Positions 47,584 to 58,602 of a stretch of DNA of 64,000 nucleotides are shown piece after piece. Both the position numbers and the translations under genes were made by a program. Within the stretch, counting starts at the first letter, position 1, and every line of letters starts with the position of its first letter. The DNA is from Adiantum capillus-veneris (Eukaryota > Streptophyta > Polypodiopsida > Polypodiales > Pteridaceae): NCBI GenBank assembly GCA_014529385.2, contig CM043958.1, positions 122,418,817 through 122,482,816 of the forward strand, in the 5' to 3' direction. Under the pieces are notes generated by a model, which saw nothing but the letters and a program-made list of their open reading frames with translations, was not told the DNA's origin and made no database searches.

Positions 47584-47934
47584 CTATCGTTTGATCTTTC
47601 TTTGTTTGACTACATGCACTCTTTCTAGCAATTCATTGGTTAATGGAAAATTATATTTCTTTAAATGACATCCACTAATCCAATTAGCCATTGGTTCACC
47701 ATCTAGGGTGGACAATTTTAGTGCTCCACTTGGAGATACATCTTCAATGATAAATGGTCCATTTCCCTTTTTCTTAAACTTGGGAATGTGTTGCTTAAGG
47801 GAATTGACTAGAACTAAGTCCCCTTTTTTGAAGATCTTTGTGATTAAGTGGGAGTCAAAAAATTGTTTTTGTTTTCGCTTTTGTGCATAGATATGAGCTA
47901 CAGCGGTTAGCTTTTGCTCGTCTAGCTTTTCCAA
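47584..47934 (-). pseudogene. RE-E integrase C-terminal domain
   Basis: AHIYAQKRKQKQFFDSHL, DLVLVNSLKQHIPKFKKKGN, GPFIIEDVSPSGALKL (GPY/F module), WISGCHLKKY. Continues the integrase core frame after one TAA (47935-47937). Confidence 0.82.
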
Positions 47935-48543
47935 TTATTTGAGTCTTTTTGCCAATTCATGTCCAGTCCACTTAAGATTCTGTGCTACCCTTAATGTTGG
48001 TAATAGAAATTCTATTGGCAGTATGGCATCAAGATCATAAACAAGGTTAAAAGGTGTAGCATCTGTTTTGAATGAAACTCGATAAGCCCATAGAGCAGCA
48101 TGGAGATTCATTTCCCAGTTTGTCCTTCCTGAACTAACCACTTTAGTCAGCACCGAGCTAAGAATTTTATTTGTATGCTCAACTTGTCCGTTTGCTTGTG
48201 GGTGATAGGGAGCTGATTTGTTATGGATGACCATAAACTCATTAAGCAAATACTCCATTACCTCATTGAGGAAATGAGTTCCCCGATCACTGACAATCTC
48301 TATTGGCAGTCCATATCTTGTGAATACATACTCATATAAGAATGCAGCAATGGTTCTGGCATCATTCTTTTGAGTTGCTTTAGCCTCGGTCCACTTGGTC
48401 AAATAGTTCGTAGCTACAATGATATATATAGAGGTTCTATAAGCAGGTGGTTGTATTGGTTCAACAAAATCTATACCCCATTTTGCGAAAGCTCTAGCCC
48501 CCATCATCGGTCTTAAGGACATGCTACCTGCTCGTGTTGGCAT
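47935..48543 (-). pseudogene. RE-E integrase catalytic core
   Basis: MMGARAFAKWGIDFVEPI holds the first Asp, IEIVSDRGTHFLNEV the second, and ANGQVEHTNK the Glu: a complete D,D-35-E triad. IIVATNYLTKWTEAKATQKN is the conserved strand between. The ORF start is artificial; the zinc finger lies just upstream. Confidence 0.9.
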
Positions 48544-49007
48544 TTTTGCTCATTGACAAGCATCACATCTTCGAACATATTCTTTGGCATCTGCAAAAAG
48601 TGTTGGCCACCATATGCCTGCCATCAAGATTGCTCTTGTGGTGGTCTCACTAGAAAAGGACCTCCGGCTAATCCAGCATGTGCTTGTTTTATAATCGGAA
48701 TATACTCATTTTTATTTTGACAAAGATTCAAATGTTGATCTTTACCTCTCCGATACAATTGGTTCCCAATAAGAGCATAGTCTCTTATTTCAGTTTCAAT
48801 TGCTCTTTGACGGTGTTTACTCATATCCTCAGGAAATGTTCAACTTGATAGGTAAGTAACCAGATAATTACTCCACTTAGGAACATGTGACATCTGAAAC
48901 AATGTTACATGAGGAATGGGTGTTTGTTTTTGACGTTGAGGGAAATCCTTTACAAAAGATCTAACATATCTCCTCATAGTCGGCCAAAATATTCCAAGTC
49001 TCAAGAT
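48544..49007 (-). pseudogene. RE-E duplicated zinc-finger modules before integrase
   Basis: A first module ends with ILRLGIFWPTMRRYVRSFVK, then HVTLFQMSHVPKWSNYLVTY, then a second module with HRQRAIETEIRDYALIGNQL, YRRGKDQHLNLC, QAHAGLAGGPF and, in another frame, MPKNMFEDV. Two LYRRG-plus-H2C2 units in a row, as in RE-F. The Cys pairs are partly lost. Confidence 0.6.
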
Positions 49008-49704
49008 TCATTGCATAGTTTGGTCTTCCGCAAAGTGAAGTCCTACTATGGTAAGATGTGCTTGACTTAGGTGTTGTTCTTTTTCTTCAGGGTTAATGCA
49101 TAAGAGAAATATCCCGTCTTGATTTCTTTTGTATAGCCTTCCAGCTAGTAATTGATCCATAGCCAATTGCTCAATTAATCCGATTGTGATAAGAAGTGGT
49201 ATTTGTGAATCCACTTGAGCTATTGACACAATGTTTTTCAACCATCTAGGTATCATTTCCATGGAGAACAAATAGGCATCTGGTAAATCATCGTCTACTC
49301 CTTTAGGTAATTCCCCTGAAACAATCCTTGACAAATGATCTGCTCGTTGATGTGTAGTGCCTTTTTTTACAACCAAAGTGAAATCAAATTCGAGAAGAAT
49401 GATGAACCATCTCACTATTCTCCATGTGTTGCATGACTTGTTGACCAAATACAACAAAGCTTGGTGATCCACAAAGAGCACAAACTTGTTGGCTAATAAG
49501 TAATGCCTATAATTTTTAACGGCATAGATCATTCCTTGTCCTTTCTCTTTCGATGGTGGTGTAATTATTTTCTGCCATGTTCAATTGCCGGCTAGAATAA
49601 GAAATAGGAAAGTCAATTTTTCCGTCTCCTGGTTGAGCTAGTATACAACCAATAGAAGCATCTACATGTACGTGGAATACCTTATCCCAATCTGGTGCTT
49701 TCAA
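49008..49704 (-). pseudogene. RE-E RNase H
   Basis: Two overlapping frames. 49704-49516: VFHVHVDASIGCILAQPGDG (first Asp) and NYTTIERERT (Glu). 49532-49008: IYAVKNYRHYLLANKFVLFV, DHQALLYLVN (third acid), QRADHLSRIV (fourth). Then the first zinc-finger spacer begins (LLAGRLYKRNQDGIFLLC). One frameshift near 49520. Confidence 0.85.
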
Positions 49705-49763
49705 TATGGAGCTAAGGCGAGAGTTTGCTTAAGCTTCATGAAGGATTCTTCACATGCCTCGGT

Positions 49764-50818
49764 CTATTCAAAGTGCGTAATCAAGCTATACATGGGTTTT
49801 GCAATTATAGCGTACATGTAGATGAACTGTCGGTAATATCCACAATGTCCCATGAAGGCTTGTACCTCCTTGACTGTTGTTGGTCTAGGCAAATCAACAA
49901 TGACATGAATCTTCTCAATATTAGTAGCTATGCCATTTTTAAACACTATATGTCCAAAATGTTTTCCTTGTCTTCCCATGAATGTGCACTTTTCAGGATT
50001 TAAGCAAATCCTATAAAGTCTACATTTTTCGAATACCTTTTTGAGGTGTTCAAAATGATTAGCCCGGATTGATGAATGTACGCATAGATCATCCATATAT
50101 ACTTCTAAGAAGTTCCTAAGATATTCTTTGAAAGCATGGCTCATCAACCTTTGAAACATGGCTGGAGCATTAGTTAACCCAACCGGCATAACCCGATAGG
50201 AAAATATACCCCATTTTGTTGCAAAAGCAGTTTTATGCTGATCTTTTGGGTCATCCAAAAGTTGATTTTATTCCGAAAAGCCATCTAAGAAGTTGTAACT
50301 TTTTTTCCTGCAACTCGTTCTAATACATGCTCAATTATTGGAAGAGGAAAGTTGTCTCTAATGGTGGTTGCATTCACATTTTTGAGATTAACACACACTC
50401 GTAATTTTCCATTCTTCTTGGGTACTACCACAATTGGGGACACCCAATTTGCGTGTTCAATTTCATAAATGAATTTGGCTTCCTTTAGTTTTTCAATCTC
50501 TTCTTTGATTTTTCTGGAAAATGTTTTGTTATACGTGTATAGTCCCTGTCTACTTGGTTTCGCATCATCTCTCATGTGTATAGTATGTTGACAGATTTCT
50601 GGATCAACACCCTTGAGATCCTTGTAAGACAAAGCAAAGATATCTCGGTATTGCTTTAACAAGCTCAACAAAAGCTTTTCTTCTTCTTCTGTTAGGTCAC
50701 TCGCAATGTAAGCAGGTCTAGGGTCTTCTCCTGGTTCAGCCAAGTCTACCCTTTTAGCGTTTTTAGGCCCTTCATAAGATTCACCTTGTTTCCGGAACAT
50801 GCATTGCATCCTTACCAT
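49764..50818 (-). pseudogene. RE-E reverse transcriptase
   Basis: Two frames. 50818-50285: SDLTEEEEKLLLSLLKQYRD, IEHANWVSPIVVVPKKNGKL, RVCVNLKNVN and DNFPLPIIEHVLE. 50258-49764: DQHKTAFATKWGIFSYRVMP, NAPAMFQRLM, EVYMDDLCVHS with the catalytic YMDD at 50088-50099, and MGHCGYYRQFIYMY. The strand with YSFLDGFSGYNQ is lost at the frame break near 50270. All other RT motifs are in order. Confidence 0.92.
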
Positions 50819-51113
50819 CTTCTTCCATGGTTTCCATTTCAGTTGTGTATACCTTCTTTAGAGTTTTTTTCAATTCTTGATATTTCTTTTTCCGCTCGAC
50901 TCTGGTCATGAGTGGTTTCTTATCCTATGATTTTTCTTGAGTATCCTTCCTTGTTTTTCTCGATGTCTGAGACATTTCTGAGTTGTTGTTTGAAGGATAT
51001 CTGCCAATTATTTTGTCCTTGACACAATCATTAGCATCTATTTGCATCAGGAATTGTGTTTTACTGGAGACTGATGGCGTAAGTCGTGTTTTCACAATTC
51101 TGGTGTCCTTCTT

Positions 51114-51911
51114 TCATATATACCATTTTTGTCTTCTTGATTTCTGGTTTGGAAAGTCAAAAAACTTTTCCTCCCTTCCCTTTAAGAGTAAGTTAGCTCT
51201 CGTATGCTCTTTTTTTGATCCTGAATCCTGTGAGGTAGCTGAGTGTTTATTTAACTCATCAGTTGCGTCGTAATAGAGGTCTGAAAAGACTTGTTGAGCT
51301 TTCATTAAGTCCTTGGGTTCCTCATCTTCGTTTTCAATGTTAAGGATTGAAATCATTTGGATGGGAATTATGTCATAGCCATTCTCATTGAAAAATTGAG
51401 TAGGCATAGACGCATTCACACATATATCCATTGTCGCTAAAATTTGAGTCCACTCGAATGGCTCAAATAAATGCTCTGGAAAGGGTTCAAGTACGTAGGC
51501 TTCGTCTGTGCAATCCGTTTCTAGGATACATTCTTCTCGTCTTAAGCTTCTGTTTTTTGAAGCTCCGCACATCCAAATAGGAGTGTCTTTGTTTAACCAG
51601 GATAGGAGTTTAGTTTCAGCCGAAGAGACTGAATCAAACTCTTGGATGGGTGTTTTCAAGATATCTCTATAAGTGTGATCTTTTAGATTGACTCTTGTTA
51701 TAGATCCCACTTGCTTCAAGTACAGATAGTTGTTTTCCCAATCTTGGATAAGCTGTACCTGTCGCATGAAAGGTCTTCCCAATATAATTTCATGGTTGAG
51801 TTTTTTCCCAAAGTCTACTATGGTAAAAGTGTGTTGATATTCAATTCCACAGGAATTGACTATCATTTTTTCAAGCAGCCCTAAAGGTCTCTCAATGTGT
51901 CCATCAGTCAA
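51114..51911 (-). pseudogene. RE-E PR1 C-terminal half and linker
   Basis: Continues the 52532-51912 frame after one TAG that replaces a Gln codon (RE-F has KLQLANG). ERPLGLLEKMIVNSCGIEYQ, EIILGRPFMRQVQLIQDW complete the protease. The linker has IWMCGASKNRSLRREECILE, FEWTQILATMDICVN and FFDFPNQKSRRQKWYI, motifs shared with RE-B and RE-F. Acidic overall between them. Confidence 0.82.
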
Positions 51912-52532
51912 CTACAATTTCATTTGAGTTTGTATGATGGCTGGTTGTCCCCAGGATTCCCATACTGCTTTAGTGGCTATGGCTATGCCAACTTCACTAT
52001 CCAGTATCGCCATGGTTTCAATGTCATTATATTTCACTAGGAGGGTGTTGTTTCCTTCTTCCCCTTCATAATATTCTCCGACCTTGTTCATAGGAACTGA
52101 TCGAATCTCTTTGTTTTCCATTTCATTTTTCATTTTTCCCAAATTCTTTGAGATTAACCCCATTATCCCCACCTTCTCTAGGGTTTTCTGTAAATCATTC
52201 CACAAGTATGGTCTGAGTTTTAACAGTTCTCCCAAGATAAGAGTGAATTGGATGGGTGTAGACATGATTGAATGAATGTTGTCTACTTCTAGGGTCTGTT
52301 CAGCTCTTTTTACTTGAGTGGTCTTACACATGATGGATTCCTCTTCGTTATCTCCCAAGTAGGAAGGTAATGTTTTTAATTTCAATGGTTTCGACATTCC
52401 TGAAGCTTCCGATCCGTAATCCCCATACAAGGATTGTAAATCCATGTTTGTATCAGAAGGTAGGTTATCCAACCAGACTTCCTCCATAGGAGCTGACTTT
52501 AAAGTTAGGCTCCCATCATTGATCTCTCTCAC
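51912..52532 (-). pseudogene. RE-E PR1 N-terminal half
   Basis: MSTPIQFTLILGELLKLRPY and RSVPMNKVGEYYEGEEGNNT lead into TMAILDSEVGIAIATKAVWE. The active site reads D-S-E-V-G where RE-F has D-S-G-A-G, so the catalytic Gly is lost and this copy is dead. Confidence 0.82.
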
Positions 52533-52547
52533 TTTTTCCCATAAGTG

Positions 52548-53060
52548 TCATGGCCAGTCTTCCTCTACGAATGGAATTCCGTCTAAGGCATCTTCGCTGT
52601 TTGGCACTATAAGCTCTCGTTCATTTGTTTCAAGGTGGGGTTCTACCACCACATCGAATTTTGCTTTCGTTTCTTCTACCACAAGCTCTTCAGGTTTTGC
52701 AATACTTTCCAACTTGGGTTTTTGTTTTTCAAGCATTTCTTGCGTGATTCTTACCAAATTTTGATAAGCTTCCAGCTTAGCTGCTTCCATGTCTGGAGAT
52801 GGATAGTTTTTTCACTTGTTTTTCATGTTTTGGCCTCCTTTACGTCCTACTTGGTAGGCTTCCAAGGCGGAATTAATAAGCTCAAAATTTTTATCAACCA
52901 AAATGGATCCTCTAGATTTCACGGTTGTTTCCTTGAATTCACTGCCAATTTCTGTCAACTTGTCCTGGGCTAGCAATTTTGCTTTCTCTTCGATTTCAAC
53001 CCGTTGTTTTTGTTTTCTCATCTCATATCGTTTGCTTCTTCTCCTTTTGATTCTTTGAGA
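52548..53060 (-). pseudogene. RE-E gag C-terminal region
   Basis: Two pieces in one frame (53021-52812 and 52790-52548). SRGSILVDKNFELINSALEA matches RE-F GGSILVEKVNEQLDALLKA. ILVE/ILVD anchors the alignment. The rest is acidic and helical. Gag upstream of this is missing. Confidence 0.7.
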
Positions 53061-53125
53061 AGAAACTTTCGTGTTCTCAGAGCATAGGGAAGTCCACTAG
53101 CAGAAAAAAATTAAATTCTAAGACA

Positions 53126-53882
53126 GTAGACATCCTATGCATAGGATGTCTACAGGGTGATCTGGCAGGAATTTTGAGAATTTGAGTTGACCAGAGTGTT
53201 TAGAAGGTAGGTTTTACCCTATTTTCACCTGAAAAGTGGAAGATTGACCATATCTTGACAGATTGTGGCCAAAAGACAAGGATTGCCAGACATCCTACCC
53301 AAATTATGCCAAGGCATAATTTTGAGACCAAAACCATAGGATGTCTTCATGTGCATGATCTACATGATTTATTGAGTGCATGTGAAAGGTTTCATCTCAA
53401 TTGGGTGAGAAAACTGGGGTTTAAGCAGACTTTAGTTTTTTTTTAAAGGAAAAAAAGGCCAAAATAACTAAGTTTGGGGTCTTTTGACATTCAAACACAA
53501 ATCTAAACACACTAGGGGGATCAACACATCAAGGAAAAGTTGTGGGCCAAGTTGGGTTAAATTATGATGCAAAAGACATGATACACGTAGGATATCTAAT
53601 GCAGGATTAAAAGACCAAAATTATATTTAAGACATACCAGGCTCTCATATAGCCTTAGACAAACCTCCTAGTCAATTTTGGTCTAATTTAGAGTTGATTT
53701 GATTGGTGAATTCATCAGAACGGACATTAGGCTTCTAGAACATATTTCTGATTAGTTGACCAGCTTATAGGTGTCCATACCAAAAAGTGAGAACAGTTGT
53801 GAGCTCAGCACATCAAGGGAAAGCTACAATGAAAATTTTATCTGAAACAGAGCAACTAGACATCCTACATGTAGGATGTCTA
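53126..53882. repeat. RE-F leader: four palindromic sites, 24-nt unit
   Basis: 53126-53153 is a 28-nt perfect palindrome (core half-site AGACATCCTATG). 53857-53882 is a 26-nt perfect palindrome (half-site AGACATCCTACA). 53574-53597 is a decayed 24-nt copy. At 53288-53346 the same arms, AGACATCCTA and TAGGATGTCT, are split by an inner hairpin AAATTATGCC / GGCATAATTT. Spacings are about 160, 286 and 284 nt. Confidence 0.88.
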
Positions 53883-54290
53883 CAGGATCATTTTTAGGAC
53901 AATATTATACTATGGACATACAAGGAGGTTCTAGTTGACTTAAGGGTTCTAGATCTTCTTTCAGAAGAGAAATTGGACTTTGTTTGATCTATTTACAGAG
54001 AAAAGACGAGAATTAAGATGTTACCTTTAGACTGACAAACACGTAGGTGGTGTACAATTCAAGATTAGTGGACCTAATCAAGAACATCAGAAGTGTATAG
54101 AATACAGTAGTGGTTGGGATTAACCCTGCAGTTATACCAATCATTACTAAGACCACCTCTAGTGGTTAAATTCTTTGATTCGATTGTTGAAATTAAATGC
54201 TTGTGTACATGTATATTCAACAACAAAGCAAGAAGTTGTGCAGAAATTGATCCCTTGCCAGGTGAGTGGTTGGATTTGTGATAAATTGCA
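53883..54290 (+). other. RE-F leader, gag-proximal part
   Basis: AT-rich, no ORF of interest; separates the last palindrome from the gag start by about 410 nt, close to the 436 nt in RE-B. Confidence 0.5.
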
Positions 54291-55168
54291 TTGCTAAGTT
54301 TGATGAATTTAAGATCAGGAAGACACATTCCAAAAGACCAAAAAGTGGCATGTGATCAGGATAGCTTAGTATCCACTAAGGAGAGTGTAACTCAGGCAAG
54401 GCTAGATCCATTAGCCCCAATCATTGAGGAAGGTAGTGATACTGACACTTCGTCAGACAAGTCCTTCTTCATGATGGCTAGTCACAGCCAGGAGGCTTCT
54501 CTGGTGAAGGACCAATGCTAGGAGGAAGTACCTCCCAAAACCTTTTGAACGAGGCCAAGTTCACTATAATCTTCTTAGAAGGAACAAACTCTCGGGGAGC
54601 CCTAGTTAATTCTGACCATCGGGGACGCAAGTGTATTTGTATAGAGGAACGGCCTTCTCAGAGACTGGAGATAATTCAAGTCTATGATGATAGAGGTAGA
54701 TTCCGAGATGAAAGGGGGAACCACTATCTGATAGTTAGCAACCCTGAGGATTACAATAGGTATGGAGATAATATGGAAAAAGGAAAAATGGTCTCAGAAA
54801 CTCAAGAGCCGCCTCCTAAAATTGATCGACCTGGAGCTCTTTTTATGTATGATAAAAAAACAACCAGAGTCCCTACCTATAATGGGAATGTGGGAATTTA
54901 CAACCATGAGAGCGAGGGAGTAGTCTCTTATTTTTTATGCAAAGAACCCTACCCAAATGAATTAAGCGATGACAAGGTTCTTTACTTGTTCTCTTATGAA
55001 ATTGCTATTCGGAAGGATATCATTTTTGTTGATAGGTACGAGCGAGAATACAAACAAATTCTGCGAGAGGGGGTAGATAAGGCAACAATTCTAGAAACAT
55101 CAACATATGCCCCCGAAGAAGTACCAAGGTCCACCTATACCCCTAGCAAGTCTACAAATCCATTTTAA
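54291..55168 (+). pseudogene. RE-F gag N-terminal region
   Basis: 54291-54521 begins MLSLMNLRSGRHIPKDQK, the LRSGR motif shared with RE-A. I place the true start at the ATG of MNLRSG. A frameshift near 54515 leads into 54515-55168, with LEGTNSRGALVNSDHRGRKC, YDDRGRFRDERGNHYLIVSN and YNGNVGIYNHESEG. Positions of VYDDRGRFRD-x-G-x-HY-x-I match RE-C. Role is probably matrix-like, by position only. Confidence 0.6.
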
Positions 55169-55246
55169 GAAGAGTACAATGCAACATCACATTCTAATCG
55201 ATAGCAGACTTTCAACTATCAGAACCAGCAGGCAACCCAACCATCA

Positions 55247-56182
55247 TTGCAAGCATGGCTTCAACAAAATGCAGCATCTGAACAAGACCTAAACAAATGT
55301 GGTTATCCAGCCACACGAGGGCTAAGAAATTTACAAGAACCACCACTCCATTCACATTACCAAGGCAAGAGTAAGCCGAAAACTCAAGAGTCGACAGATC
55401 CCGAAAGACAACCCATAGAACGAGAACAAAGAGAACGAGTTCGGAGAGATGAACCACCTCTTGCAAGAACAATCAAAAATTATGGCTTAGGAGCACCTCT
55501 GGGAGAGGAACCCTCCCACTACCGAAGGCCAGAAGAGGCATATCGAGGAGGACGAGGAGAACCAATGATGAGATTTGTAGACCATCGTAGAATTGCACCT
55601 TCTCAGGTGCAAAAATGGGTAAACAAGAAATACTCGGGAAACAGAGATCCTAGGGATCATGTAGCAGCCTTCGTGCATGTAATTAGAGCTGAAGAAGTTT
55701 TGGATTTTCCTATTCCATATGTAGGGTTTGGACTTACCCTAGAAGAGGATACAACCATTTGGTTTGATTCTGTGGAGCGTAGAGATTTTGAGTCTATGGA
55801 GGAGGTTTTTGATGAGTTTATTGAGGAATTCTCACAAAGGGGGATAGATCATAATACAGTCTCACAAATCCATAAATTCAAACAGAAGGAGGGGGAATTT
55901 GTGCAAAAGGAAGCCCTACGACTAAAGAGATATCTGAAGTTCAGCCCTGTGGAAGAACTACCAACCCAGTCCAGACTTATGCTTATATTTATTCAAGGAC
56001 TGAAAAACGCAGATCTCCAGAAGGACTTACATATGAAGAGGAGCACAACGTTAAATGAGTTAACTAAGGAAGTTCTTTACCTTGTAGACAATTGTGCGGT
56101 CTACAAGGAGGGTGAATTCAAGGATCTTTATGACGATTCATCCTCACAACAAAGTGGAAGCAAGTCCACTAACTCAGCATAG
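55247..56182 (+). pseudogene. RE-F gag capsid domain
   Basis: Same frame as 54515-55168 after a TAA. QVQKWVNKKYSGNRDPRDHV, AAFVHVIRAEEVLDFPIPYV, TIWFDSVERRDFESMEEVFD, FSQRGIDHNTVSQIHKFKQK and ELTKEVLYLVDN match the retrotransposon gag (Retrotrans_gag) capsid pattern, with its K-Y-x-G-x-x-D-P-x-x-H start. It forms the particle shell in relatives. RE-A, RE-B and RE-C lack this domain. Confidence 0.85.
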
Positions 56183-56292
56183 AAAGGAGAATTAGTTGTA
56201 AGCTAGGAGCACCTGGTGGAAGAAGTGCTAAAAAAAATTAATATGTATGACAAGCCTCAGGCTGAGCAATTGAACAAAAATGGACAAACCAT

Positions 56293-57105
56293 GTGATGAA
56301 GGAATGTTATTATAACAAATCTCCTCAAATCCCATCGATGCCTAGGTATCAAGTAGGTAACCTACCAGGACCTGTAGGAGTTGAAAGACCACAACCAGTA
56401 TTGGGGCAACAACCACCCCTACCAGGAGTAAGACCAATCGGCATAAGGCATGCACTGACGGTAAAGGAACCATAAGAGAAGGCTTTGGTACCCATGCATG
56501 CATATTACAAAGATCCCAATGGATATGTAGAAAATCCTTTCTATTATCCACCTGAAGAACCTAAGATGCAAGAACCTTGGAGCATGATTGGAATTACGGG
56601 ACCGCCAATAGTTGCCTAGGCTGCAAGAGAAGGAAGATATAGTTTGGATAAACGAACACTGTTGTTCATAGCCAACGGAGGCATGGGCAGGTAGAGGCAT
56701 GCTTACCAACAGAGAGGAGCTCAAGGAGCACCTCAACAGCCTAAGGGACCCTGCTACAAGTGTGGCGGAGATCACTGGCTAAGGAACTGTCCTCACGATG
56801 AAATCATTAGAGTCAATGCATATTGCACTGAATGTGGAATTACTCACTTGATTCCTGAATGCCCTAAGAACCCAAGCAAAGGAGCAAAAAATACTTTAAA
56901 CATGCTGGAAGCAGTGCCATCTAGTGGGGGGTCAGAAAATGAAACATTAATACCTATTCAGGTAGTCACACGGAATCAAGTTCAAAGAAGGACAAATGAA
57001 CCCATAATTGAAGAGCCAAAGACCGATGCCCGTAGTGCAAAAATGAAAGATCAACGAATCACTTGGAAAGCTAGAAAGGCTCGTATGAAAGCCAAGAAGG
57101 AATGA
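56293..57105 (+). pseudogene. RE-F nucleocapsid with two short-spaced zinc knuckles
   Basis: One frame with several stops. LPGPVGVERPQPVLGQQPPL is shared with RE-B. Knuckle 1 (56752-56790) CYKCGGDHWLRNC and knuckle 2 (56824-56862) CTECGITHLIPEC both have C-X2-C-X3-H-X4-C spacing, one residue shorter than usual. LIPIQVVTRNQVQRR and TWKARKARMKAKKE follow, as in RE-B. Confidence 0.8.
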
Positions 57106-57150
57106 GAGCAAACAGCTCTATTCGAGGAGCTAAAACACACAAAGGATAGA

Positions 57151-57843
57151 TTGGAGCGATTAGAGGATCTAACTAGTTTAAGTTCACACACTGCTGCAAC
57201 CATACAGCCCAAGGAAATAGTGGAACCCAAAAGTGCAGGATCGGGAGGATCAATACTGGTAGAAAAAGTAAATGAGCAGCTTGACGCACTTTTAAAAGCA
57301 TACAAAGCCAGACTCAAAAACAACCAAAACCAAGAGCAAAGATGGATGACTTATCCATATGCGGAACTAGAAAAATAGAGGTTGGAATTGTGTCGAAAGA
57401 TGATTGAAACAACGCAATCCTTGATAGAAAACCCACCTAGTAAACCTGCAAGTTGGCACGAGGTTCCAACTCCAACCCCTATCACACCAACTCTAGAGAA
57501 ACAAGCAGACACAAAAGAGGGACTCACGACTACCTCAAAGTCTAAGCGAGAACCTATCATAGTGTCAAATACAATAGATGAGACATTTGATGGTTTCCAA
57601 CCCAAAACATCGGCGGGGATGGGTAAAGAGTGTGACAGTCTAGATGACCTGTGGAAGCAAATCCGAGAAGCAAACGAAGCTAATGGGGTAAATTACCAAC
57701 TAAATCGTGCTGAGAAGGAGAAAAATGAGATCTTACCTCCCATTGAAGAATTTGAGGCAAGATCACAAATGAACTTTGATATACATTCACAAGGGGGGGA
57801 CCAGGGGTCAATTAGCTCGGGGCACAGCCACCTGACTCGCTAA
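57151..57843 (+). pseudogene. RE-F gag-protease spacer
   Basis: Two pieces in one frame (stop at 57376-57378). SGGSILVEKVNEQLDALLKA, then LELCRKMIETTQSLIENP, IVSNTIDETFDGFQ, LDDLWKQIREANEANGVNYQ and PIEEFEARSQMNFD. All have counterparts in RE-B and RE-E. Helical and acidic; no known domain. Confidence 0.7.
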
Positions 57844-57887
57844 AAACTCTACCCTCTTACCTAGGGGGGTATGAAGCTAAGTCTGAA

Positions 57888-58596
57888 GTGAGAGAAATAC
57901 CATCTCAAAGACTTTCTCCCAACAGAGTAATGAATTCACAAGGGTTGATTAAGTTATTGTCCACCCCTGTGGCATGCACAATCACGTTAGCCGAACTCCT
58001 GAGGTTACGACCAAACATGTGGACCACTGTAGGCAAATGCTTAGAAAAATTTGGAGTAAAAGACCCTACCTCAAGGATTCAAGAAGGGATCAAAGAATTT
58101 GGACAAGCCTCAACTGAACACTAGGCCTGTATCTTTAAACAAGGTTGGAGAATATTGTGAGGGAGAAGATGGAAATACCACACTACCAGTAGAGTTCCAG
58201 GGAGTAGTATCCAAGGCTATTCTCGACAGTGGAGCGGGAGTCGCTATCACCACCAAAGAAATCTGGAAAAAATGGGAAAACCTGGCTTTGAGAGCAACCA
58301 GAATGAAATTACAACTGGCAAATGGGTTCATGGAAAAGCCTCTAGGACTTTTAGAAAAAGTAATTGTCACCTCTTGCGGAATTGAGTATGAGCATACATT
58401 TGCAATAGTTGATTTTGGCAAAAAAAAAAAAAAAGAGATCATCTTGGAAAGATCATTCATGAGACAATTAAAGATGGTAGAGGATTGGGGTTATGACCAC
58501 ATATACCTTAGGCGTGGGGAGACTACAACCAAAATATACCTAAAAGACCATAGTTACAAAGATGTGAACCAGACACCAGTGGAAGAGTTTGATTAG
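57888..58596 (+). pseudogene. RE-F aspartic protease PR1
   Basis: 57888-58124 has STPVACTITLAELLRLRPNM and VGKCLEKFGVKDPTSRIQEG. After a frameshift, 58099-58596 has RPVSLNKVGEYCEGEDGNTT, KAILDSGAGVAITTKEIWKK (intact D-S-G active site), MEKPLGLLEKVIVTSCGIEY and FMRQLKMVEDWGYDHIYLRR. ILERSFMRQ replaces the usual ILGRPFMRQ, and an A-run makes KKKKK before it. The best-preserved PR1 in the window. Confidence 0.87.
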
Positions 58597-58602
58597 ACTA
58601 CG

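Larger units (their letters stand above)
46732..53095 (-). mobile_element. RE-E: Tat-like element, gag(C-term)-PR1-RT-RH-IN-PR2-WxPK
   Basis: Nearly all of pol is present on the minus strand. Gag is cut at about 53095, where the RE-F leader starts. Integrase, PR2 and WxPK share one reading frame (48543 to 46732) with only stops between them, so they were one polyprotein. RT has YMDD and integrase has D-D-E. Stops and frameshifts make it inactive. Confidence 0.85.
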
